Assembly: GCF_024679245.1 (NCBI RefSeq)
Contig: NC_090178.1
Span: forward strand, 28,057,955 to 28,121,954
Reading direction: 5' to 3'
DNA: 64,000 nucleotides
From: Pseudorasbora parva
Lineage: Eukaryota > Chordata > Actinopteri > Cypriniformes > Gobionidae
Shown here: in pieces, positions 33,360 to 64,000 of the stretch
Layout of the letters: the number at the start of each line of letters is the position of its first letter
Position numbering within the stretch: the stretch's first letter is position 1
The notes under the pieces: generated by a model
Seen by the model: only the letters and a program-made list of their open reading frames with translations
What the model was told of the DNA's origin: nothing
Database searches by the model: none
Program-made: the position numbers and the translations under genes

Positions 33360-34400
33360 AATACTGCCGCGTGTTGAGTGCTGACGTCTTCTTTTAATAC
33401 AAACGGCACACTTCGGTTACAAATACTGTTTACTAAATTCTGTGAATTTTGAATTTGTCAGTAAGAAAAAGGAAGAAATATTTATTGTTATTTTTTCTTA
33501 CTTTTCTTCGTATTTCTGCTGGGGTTTTTTTGTTTTTGTAAATTTGTTTGAGAATATGTGACATCTGTCATGCATTATTGTTGTATGTTGGATTCAATGT
33601 TGTGAATCATTTTTGTTGATAAAAAATAAATAAAAAAAATCTGTTGTTACAAACAATACATTAATGAATTGAATTACTATTTTAAAAAGTATGTTTTAGC
33701 ATTACTGTTTTGCTTATTACTAATAGCAAACTCTGAATAAAATGTCAAAGAAAATGGATGAATTTTATAATTATCATAAAATCATTTTAAATCATACAAT
33801 TATATTTGCTTGGAAATATGACTCATTTTTCCTCAAGTTACTAAGCATTTTTGTCAAAGCTTTATTGCTTGAAGTAATAGCAATTTGAATTGGCTATATG
33901 CAAAACATTATTATGGTACAATACACAATATGGCAAATAGAATGTACAATTAAGCAAATAATTTTACAGCCAGAGCAAATATCCTAACAGACGTCTTTCA
34001 GTCTCACAACCCATCCCTCGCTTACGAATGAAGTTGCCAGTATAACTTCAAGGCTTGCAAATCACTGTCAATTTGTACAGGAGCTGTAGTGACGTCGAAC
34101 ACAATCATATCTCCGCATCCCTCTTCTCTGTCAAACAGAGGCAAGTACTTTTGAGCTCACAGTGCAGGGACCTTATTTTCCCCTTATGAGAAATATTAGT
34201 CATTTTGACAAGGGCCATAGAAAGAACAGTGATCTTCAAGAATTATCAAAAATTACAACAGATTCTCAGTAAGCGTAAACATGACAAAAACCATAGCAAT
34301 ACTGTTGTGATTTTAAACTGTACCACAGGCTTTTCAACATGTCCCTCTTTCTCAGGCATCTGTCTGTCCGTTAATACCGTGCTGGAGGTAAATGGGCGTT
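33360..34400. other. Intergenic between pex5 and cdca3
   Basis: AT-rich sequence with no frame of interest and no paired repeat ends. A minus-strand AATAAA at 33861-33866 could serve as a distal PEX5 polyadenylation signal. Confidence 0.4.
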
Positions 34401-34408
34401 TCACACTC

Positions 34409-34414
34409 TTTATT
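34409..34414 (-). terminator. pex5 polyadenylation signal (proximal)
   Basis: AATAAA on the minus strand lies about 140 bp past the PEX5 stop codon. Confidence 0.6.
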
Positions 34415-34551
34415 CTCCTCACATTGTAGCACCTCTAAACGTCATGCCCCTTTGTTGAAATGTACACCTCCAGCCTTGATGTCTTCTCTCCACAACAGGC
34501 TTCTCCACACTCACATTCTATCTTCCCGCACTCCTTTAACTCCTGCATCCT

Positions 34552-56811
<22,260 letters not shown>

Positions 56812-57252
56812 GGCAGTACACTGTGATGCTGGATCAAACTAACACCTTGAGATATCTGCAAGTAAATTAAATATCATTATTAAGTGGTATGTTGTTATAA
56901 AAAAGTGACAGTAGTGAAGTGGTTAAAGGACAACTCCGGTGACCAATGAACCTAGGGGTAATTAACACATGGTTACCGAGTAGATCGTTGTCTGGGATGC
57001 GTTTTCATGAATATCGAATGTAAAGAGTTTTATCTCTAAAAACAGATTAGCTTATAACGCGAGTGTATGGGGCACAGAATAAGTAAAATTAAATCGCTAG
57101 TTAATACCACACTAACAAGGCTCAAAATAGCCTCACACTAACACCGTAGCATAATGAGGGTCCCTACATGCAAACCAAATCATTGAGAACTTTGTAAGTG
57201 TACACACAGTTTAATAAGAAGATACTTTATAAAGACAGTACATTAAGCGTAT

Positions 57253-58114
57253 TAGGGATGCACCGGTTGACCGGCCCAAGATCGGAACCGGCCGTTTTTT
57301 GCTTCTAGCGCGCGACCGGCAACCGGACGTTTTTTGTTTTTTTTCGCAGATTTTTCCGGAAGTGCAATCAACACAAGAGCCGCTTTTCTGCACTCGCTGA
57401 AGTTGCGCGAGCTCCTCTCTGCGCCGTGCACAAGCGTAGATAGTGAGCACTTGTTCAGCTCAGCTTCTCACGTGTTGGAAGAGAAACGAAACAGACTAAC
57501 TTGTGAGAGCCGAAATGCTTCTGTTTGTAAAAAAGAACATCCATGCTCTTGAAGTGAAATAGGCCTACTATCAGTTAAGGATGATAATTTTTATTTTATT
57601 TTTTATTTTACCTTACCTTAATTACATTGAATTAATTTGCTGCAGCATCTTTGTTTTCTTTGTTTTTTCGTTGCACTAAACATTATTTGATTTAACATTT
57701 TTGGAACAATGTATTTATAAACTTTTTTAAATTATTTAATTTAATTATTTATTTTAATTTAACTGGTAAAGACTTTTTTTTTCTTTAAACTGAATTTAAA
57801 AACAAATGCTGATTTAAGTTAATTCTTTGTTTGGATTGTTCAATGTGTGTTGATTGTGTTGTTTGGATTGCAGAATATGCAGTTGTTAAAGTTAATAGGT
57901 AATGTTAATTTTTAAATAGGTTCAACCTAATTTAATTTCCTATTAATTTCAGATTACAAACTTGTTTTCATTGGCCAAAAGCCAAATTGGCCTATTAAAT
58001 ACCAAATAAACATCTTGTGCATGTATACTTTCTTTCTTTATTGTTTGTTCCACTTTGCTTGAAAAAAATCGGTATGGGAATCGGACATGTAAAATCATGA
58101 TCGGTGCATCCCTA
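57253..58114 (+). mobile_element. hAT non-autonomous element with TAGGGATGCACCG ends, second type
   Basis: It opens TAGGGATGCACCGGTTGACC and closes GATCGGTGCATCCCTA, with exact 8-bp duplications AAGCGTAT (57245-57252 and 58115-58122). The ends match those of 48122-48946, but subterminal motifs are CCGG-based instead of TTCGGC-based. A plus-strand frame retains EHLFSSASHVLEEKRNRLTC, the start of the hAT C-terminal domain. It lies in PEX5 intron 1. Confidence 0.88.
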
Positions 58115-58189
58115 AAGCGTATACAGCCAGTGGCCATCTTGGAAAACAGTCTCGACAAATCGAGCCACGAAGTTCTGAATTCGTCATTT

Positions 58190-58571
58190 ATGCTGCCTTC
58201 ACATGCTATCGGAATTATCTTAAACACGAGTTTCTGAGGTAAAAAGTACAATTGAATGCCCTCTGATGTTGTGTTTACCACTGGGAAGTTCATAAATAAT
58301 TTTGATACCAAATTCCCGAGATTGGGTGTGCCATAAACTTTAAAAATGGTGGCGGGGAGAACTAGCCTACTGCTGTGACAAGTAGCTATGATTTATTAGT
58401 TTTTACCCCAAAAAAGCTAGATTGTCTATAGTCTTGTCTTTTATTGTATTGTGCTCCTCCATGATTCCTGTTCATTCCAACAACAAAGCACTTAAATGCA
58501 ACAAGCTTGTAATCACGACTTCTTGAAGAGGGAAGATGGACATTTCCGATAGCACGTGAAGGCAGCATAAA
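58190..58571. mobile_element. Short element with TATGCTGCCTTCAC ends
   Basis: The left text TATGCTGCCTTCACATGCTA and the right text TAGCACGTGAAGGCAGCATA are inverted over about 28 bp with two mismatches. No coding content; the target duplication is unclear. Confidence 0.6.
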
Positions 58572-60448
58572 ACCTCATGCCATTCAAGTTGGGATTCGAA
58601 ATGAAATGATGCTAATATGCAATTTTCACCTAGGAAACTCATCACATCTCTGCAGCTGCCGTTAGCTCCGGTTTCTATAGAAACAGTTTGTTTTCTGAGA
58701 CGTGCACTTAGGACTGCGCATGAGCTTGCTCCAGCCTGAAAAATGCATGATTCGAGTGTTTAGAAACCAAATTTAAGAGACAGTTATTGCCAGATTTGTT
58801 TGGTGATTTCAAATGTGAATTTTAATAGTAAGCTTGGTGAACAGTTTGAGAATTTGATGTTTCCCCCATTCAAAGAGATAGGAGCTGCACTTGCATGACT
58901 GAAATAGCTGCCCGAGACAAGAGATGTTTCAAAGATGGCCGCCACGTGAAATGACTTAATGTCTTAAAGGGACTTTGATATTACTCATCCAGCTGTTGTT
59001 CTAATGTCATTTGCCATTCTTTTTTTTATGGATTACAAAAGGAGAATATCCCGCTTGAAATCAAGATGAACAAAAACATGACACCAAATACAACACCTAG
59101 AAATCCGAAAAAAGTAATTGTGTACTTTCTTCACCGAGATAAATACCTCCAGACCGGAACTTAGGTTGGCAGGTGACAATCAGAATGACAGTTGGCAGAG
59201 GTAAACACAATAACTTTATTTACGTTTATTAACGTTATTACGGTCTCACTGAAATAGTTCTGCTGAGCAGCTGTGTGCCACCACTATTACCTAAAACGGT
59301 GTCTATTAATGCAGATTGTCTATCGTTCTTACTACTTTGAGTAAAGATAAATGATGGAGCATGATTTGTTTTGCAAAGGTTTATGATACAGCATTCATTC
59401 ATGTTAGTGTTCGGATAATGTGCACTGGTCAGAGTTGTTATACAGTTCCTGCATGTGAACTATCAATGAGAAACGTCCTTCTTAATTTGTCCTTGCGATG
59501 GAGGTTTGGGTTGAATAATTCTTCAAATGTTTAATCTTCAAAATCACGCTCGGTTTGATATGGTAAAATATTCACCTCGTTACTGTCTTTACATTGTGTA
59601 CGATCGCTGAACTTCAGGAAGCCTCCGGAACTGAACTTCAGTTATGGTAATGAGAGTGTAGGTAAACCAATCACAACAGACTGCAGATTAGGCTCACTTT
59701 AGAGACACTGATTCATTTTGCCCCTGAACTGCAGTAATATTCGTGGCCTTTTAAAAAAAAAAAACATATTTTAGTCTATTTAAACAAATATAATTATTGC
59801 AAGGCATTTCTTCTATGAAAGCGTTCTAGGTGAATATGTATGCCACTGTACCTGCCACACAAACAAAACAGAGCCTGAAAGACAATGAATCATCGGCTTG
59901 AGATAAATCCTGTGGACTGACCTACCTTTCCACTGACATAAACATATGTTCCATCAGCTTATCCAGACTAGAAGGATTACACCGATTTCATTGTTCCTGG
60001 GAGAGCTATTAACAATTAACCAAGATTGCATGTGCACAAACAGTCCAGGTCTACCTTGCTGTCTTTATGCAATTATTCCAAAACAGGCTGCTTCCCTCGT
60101 GCATGTCACACCTCTGCTGAAAAATCATTGAGATGAACAAGAGTAGCCACCGGTTGAATTGGTCATCTGATCACTGTTTTGAAAACTACATGACATACAC
60201 ACTGAACTCATATCTGGCTCTTGTCAGGTCTCAGTTTGGCTTCAGCACAGAAACATGGGCAAGTGTCGCTTTTCCCAAATGTAAATGGCAGTTGAACACC
60301 CCAACGTACAAGACCACAACCGGTTAACGTTAGCTATTCGCAGCCGTGTTTGTGCAGCAGCTATGAATGATAACAATGAAGCTAGCAGATCAACTAAGTA
60401 AACTATGCTGCAGGCAGTTAGCTTAGAAGCTAAATGAACTCATCTCAC

Positions 60449-60700
60449 CTGCACAGGCGATGTTGTCACCTCTTCCCCCTCTCTTTCTCCTTTTATCCCC
60501 CCGTGAGTAATGCAGTTTAGACAAAGACAAAACACGACAGATCGAAGCAGGCCCTAAAAAGATGGCTGAGGTTAACGGCCCCCTGGTTGTCGGAACCTGA
60601 CGGGTAAATGTTGCGCTGGTGACCGTCCTGTCTTTATTTACCTTCCCCGTGTGGCCCACTGGAACATGAGCGAAACAGCCACACGAATCATCATACACGT
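60449..60700 (-). other. pex5: Probable pex5 first untranslated exon and promoter edge
   Basis: On the minus strand GCCTGTGCAG is followed by the consensus donor GTGAGA at 60448. It could splice to the acceptor at 56856-56858 (TTGCAG), which precedes the PEX5 start codon by about 45 bp. The region is GC-richer than its surroundings and lies at the 5' end of the locus. The 5' border is uncertain. A 91-codon frame on this strand (60423-60698) would be upstream of the real start and is not conserved-looking. Confidence 0.45.
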
Positions 60701-60719
60701 TAACGCTACGCTTCTGCTA

Positions 60720-61250
60720 TTCACAAACGTGGTTTGCGTAAAGACACGCGCTTTGAAATGTAACGGATGGAGCGAGATTTACGTTCAAATTACGTAAAAT
60801 TCCTAAAGTGACAGCGCATGCCTTGAGTGACAGGTTGATAACCTATTGTTAGGGAAGCGAGCTTTAAAGGATCATTCATAAAGTCATTTCTGTTGTGCAG
60901 TATTTTTTGAGCGCTGTAACTTTTAAAAATTAATATTCGTGTAATTTGACTTTTTTTAGGGGAGCACTGCTATAAACGGCTAGCTACCAGAATGGAAATA
61001 TACACTGTTGAAGCCAGTAGGCTATTATTATTTTGTATTATACTATAATTATAATTAAGGTTTAATTATTAATACTTTATTAATTTATAGAACACAATGG
61101 CAAGATTATGAACATGTTGGCCAAAAAGTTAGTTGCAATTTTAATAATATTGTTCAGATTTCTGTGATATTAGATTTTTTTTTATCCATTTTTAATCCAT
61201 TGCATTTGTACCGTTGTTTTCCCGCAAAACAATTGTCACTTAAAAAAAAA
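60720..61250. other. Upstream of pex5, no feature recognised
   Basis: AT-rich sequence with a poly-A run near 61242-61259. No open frame or repeat pair is visible. Confidence 0.35.
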
Positions 61251-61258
61251 AAAAAAAA

Positions 61259-61261
61259 ACT

Positions 61262-61308
<47 letters not shown>

Positions 61309-61312
61309 TTTT
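61259..61312. repeat. (TTTA)n microsatellite
   Basis: About 13 TTTA tetranucleotides in a row, directly after a poly-A stretch. Confidence 0.95.
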
Positions 61313-61412
61313 AGTGCTTTAGTTATATTTATATACAGCTCTGGAAAATATTAAGAGACCACTTAACATGGATTTCTCAATTGTCAAGAGATGTATGTTG
61401 TATATGTCTCTG

Positions 61413-61629
<217 letters not shown>

Positions 61630-61648
61630 ACATGCACACACACATACA

Positions 61649-64000
61649 TACACTCACCTAAATGATTATTAGGAACATCATACTAATACTGTGTTTGACC
61701 TTCAGAACTGCCTTAATTCTATGTTGCATTGATTCAACAAGGTGATTAAAGCATTCTTTAGAAATGTCGGCCCATGTTGATAGGATAGCATCTTGCAGTT
61801 AAAAGAGATTTGACGGATGCACATCCAGAGCACGAAGCTGCCGTTCCACCACATCCCAAATATGCTCTATTGGGTTGAGATCTGGTGACTGTGGGGGCCA
61901 TTTTAGTACAGTGAACTCATTGTCATGTTCAGGAAACCAGTTTGAAATGATTCAAGCTTTGTAACATGGTGCATAATCCTGCTGGAAGTAGCCATCAGAG
62001 GATGGGTACATGGTGGTCATAAAGGGATGGACATGGTCAAAAACAATACTCAGGTAGGCCGTGGCATTTAAATGATGCCCAATTGGCACTAAGGAGCCTA
62101 AACTGTGCCTAGAAAACATCCCCACACCATTACACCACCACCACCATCCTGATATATGATATTAACCTGACTTTTAATTAATTAATTGGTGTTAGAAATA
62201 GCTCATATGAAAAGCTAAAACCCTCCCAAATGATGTTTAATGCACTGAAATAAATCATTTTCACAGAAGAAATATTTATCATTTAATCAAGACAGAAAGG
62301 TCAAATTTTGGCAAGACAAAAGTTTTGTCGCCTATACAGAAATGTAACAAATTTACTGCAAATACAAAAATATGTCAGCAAATTAAGTTGTGGCGCTGTG
62401 AGATCCAAATTTAATATCTTGTATGACTTCCATGAGCTTGAAGGACTGCATCCATGCGGTTTGGCAAGGATTCATACAATTTATTGATGAAGTCATCAGG
62501 GATAGCTAAGAAAGCAGTCTTGCATGCCTCCCAGAGTTCATCAATATTCTTTGGTTTCGTCTTCCATGCGTCCTCTTTCATCCTACCCCACATATGCTCA
62601 ATGATGTTCATGTCTGGTGACTGGGCTGGCCAATCCTGGAGCATCTTGATCTTCTTCGCCTTGAGGAACTTTGATGTGGAGATGGAAGTATGCGATGGAG
62701 CACCGTCCTGCTGCAGAATTTGGCCTCTTTTATGGTTGGGAATATAAGAGGTAGCTAAGATTTCTTGGTATTTAAGACTATTGATGTTGCCTTCCACCCT
62801 GCAGATCTCTCGCACACCCCCATACTGGATGTAACCCCAGACCATGATTTTTCCGCCACCAAACTTCCCTGTTTTCTGGGTGAATCTCGGATCCATTCGG
62901 GCACCAGTAGGTCTCCTGCAATATTTGCGGCGACTGTGGTGTAATTCAACTGAAGATTCATCTGAAAATCCCCCTTCTGCCACTTTTCAAGCGTCCATCC
63001 TTTTAGCAGGCCTGTGGGCCTTTTCAATTGTCTTTTGTTTAGTGCTGGCTTCTGGGCACTGATTCGACCATGGAGGCTATTTCGAGGCAGAATCCTACAA
63101 ACTGTTCTGGTTGGCACAGGGACTTCAGGTGACCAGGTCTCGTGGAGCTCTGCTGCAGTGGAAAATGGGCTGGCCTTGGATTTTCGAGCCAACAAACGGT
63201 CCTCTCCAGCAGTTGTCTTGCGGGGTCTGCCTGACCTGGGCTTGTCAAAAACGTCTCCAGTCTCTTCAAATCTTTTTTTTAATCCTCTGTACTTGACGCT
63301 GAGACACATTGAAGGTGTCTGCCACATCAGCAGTGGATCTGGTCTTCAGCCTCTTGATAATCAAAACTTTAGTCTCAGGGTGAATCTTAGGCATGTTTGC
63401 AGAGGTCTAGTTGCAGTTGATGTGAAGGTCTAGTGTACTGGGGTTCTTTTTATACACACTTGAGACCTAATTGATCCAATATTAGTCACAGGGGAAGCTC
63501 ATATGACAAGGTGACAACACTTATGTCTTTGCAAAAATTGACTCAATGGGCTTTACCAAGCTGTGAATATTAGAATACTTTTTGAAAGTTTAGTTTTTCA
63601 CTGAAACATTATCACAAAAGCTGGTGGGATTAAAATGAGCCATTTCTTGTAAAAAATATCTTGATTAGAAATATATTTCAGCGGCACTTTAGGTCAATTT
63701 GTACACAAGCGACAAGACTTTTGTCAGGGACTGTAAATGTCTCAACCAAAATCAAGAATCACCAGACCAATCAACATTTTTCCAGTCTTCAACTGTCCAA
63801 TTTTGGTGAGCTTGTGCAAATTGTAGCCTCTTTTTCCCATTTGTAGTGGAGATGAGTGGTACCCCGTGGGGTCTTCTGCTGTTGTAGCCCATCCACCTCA
63901 AGGTTGTGCGTGTTGTGGCTTCACAAATGCTTTGCTGCATACCTCAGTTGTAACGAGTGTTTATTTCAGTCAAAGTTGCTCTTCTGTCAGCTTGAATAGA
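61649..64000 (-). mobile_element. Tc1-like element A, copy 2, interrupted by element B, runs off the window
   Basis: The end TACACTCACCTAAATGATTA matches copy 1 at 50448. The minus-strand transposase 3' part lies in 61700-62157, and its N-terminal part in 63740-64000 (QQSICEATTRTTLRWMGYNS, RLQFAQAHQNWTVEDWKN). The two are separated by element B. About 70 bp of A expected at the junction are missing on the left side. Confidence 0.8.
62303..63735 (-). pseudogene. Tc1-like element B with frameshifted transposase
   Basis: On the minus strand the N-terminal half (63327-62980 region) has KKRFEETGDVFDKPRSGRPR, the helix-turn-helix linker with the GRPR hook, followed by STAAELHETW. The C-terminal half (62983-62411) has GKFGGGKIMVWGYIQYGGV, ILQQDGAPSHTS (second catalytic Asp), then QSPDMNIIEHMWGRMKEDAW (third catalytic position Glu as in Tc1). 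The halves are in different frames, overlapping near 62960. The right end reads GTCAGGGACTGTA; the left outer end is truncated. The catalytic segments survive, but no continuous frame does. Confidence 0.85.

Noticed and set aside
56923..56945. TTAAAGGACAACTCCGGTG as the end of another TTAA transposon
   Set aside because: It resembles a known type of fish terminus, but no matching inverted end could be found downstream, so no element was called.
60423..60698. 91-codon minus-strand frame at the pex5 5' end
   Set aside because: It overlaps the probable untranslated first exon and runs through its donor site. Its sequence is not protein-like, so it is at most an upstream frame.
63014..63433. 139-codon plus-strand frame
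   Set aside because: It is antisense to the Tc1 element B transposase remnant.

Overview
This is a stretch of a teleost nuclear genome, most likely a cypriniform (carp/zebrafish relative). I infer this from vertebrate intron-exon structure, the gene order P3H3-GNB3-CDCA3 (the same neighbours as on human 12p13), fish-type protein sequences, and many hAT, Tc1 and TTAA-target DNA transposons with CA, TA and GATA microsatellites. No bacterial, CRISPR or viral features were seen.

Layout. (1) 80-4256, + strand: the 3' part of a prolyl 3-hydroxylase gene (P3H3) in nine readable exons, ending in an RDEL ER-retention signal; an 8-bp-duplication hAT remnant sits in one intron. (2) 4.4-11.7 kb: intergenic, mostly transposon remnants. 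(3) about 11.8-22.5 kb, + strand: GNB3, a complete 340-residue G-protein beta subunit in eight coding exons; its 4.7-kb seventh coding intron holds three transposable elements, including a TTAA-bounded element carrying a 1.6-kb near-perfect palindrome. (4) 22.5-28.1 kb: space between convergent genes, holding a second copy of an element in the GNB3 intron, an 0.8-kb foldback and a 2.3-kb hAT relic. (5) 33.2-28.15 kb, - strand: CDCA3 (442 residues, six coding exons) with a CCAAT/CHR-like cell-cycle promoter and a terminal KEN box. (6) 60.7-34.4 kb, - strand: PEX5, the peroxisomal import receptor (678 residues, sixteen coding exons). Two consecutive exons both resemble the single 37-residue PEX5L cassette that binds PEX7 in mammals. 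(7) PEX5 introns and 61-64 kb hold nested transposons: Tc1 in Tc1, LINE in Tc1, hAT in Tc1 and hAT in hAT.

The genes do not form one pathway. P3H3 modifies collagen in the ER, GNB3 is the cone/ON-bipolar transducin-type beta subunit, CDCA3 acts at mitotic entry, and PEX5 imports peroxisomal matrix proteins. Exon borders were set by matching splice sites, reading phase and family similarity. Every coding total is a multiple of three, and no stop interrupts the three complete genes. The strongest candidates for something undescribed are the duplicated PEX5 cassette exon and the palindrome-bearing TTAA transposon.
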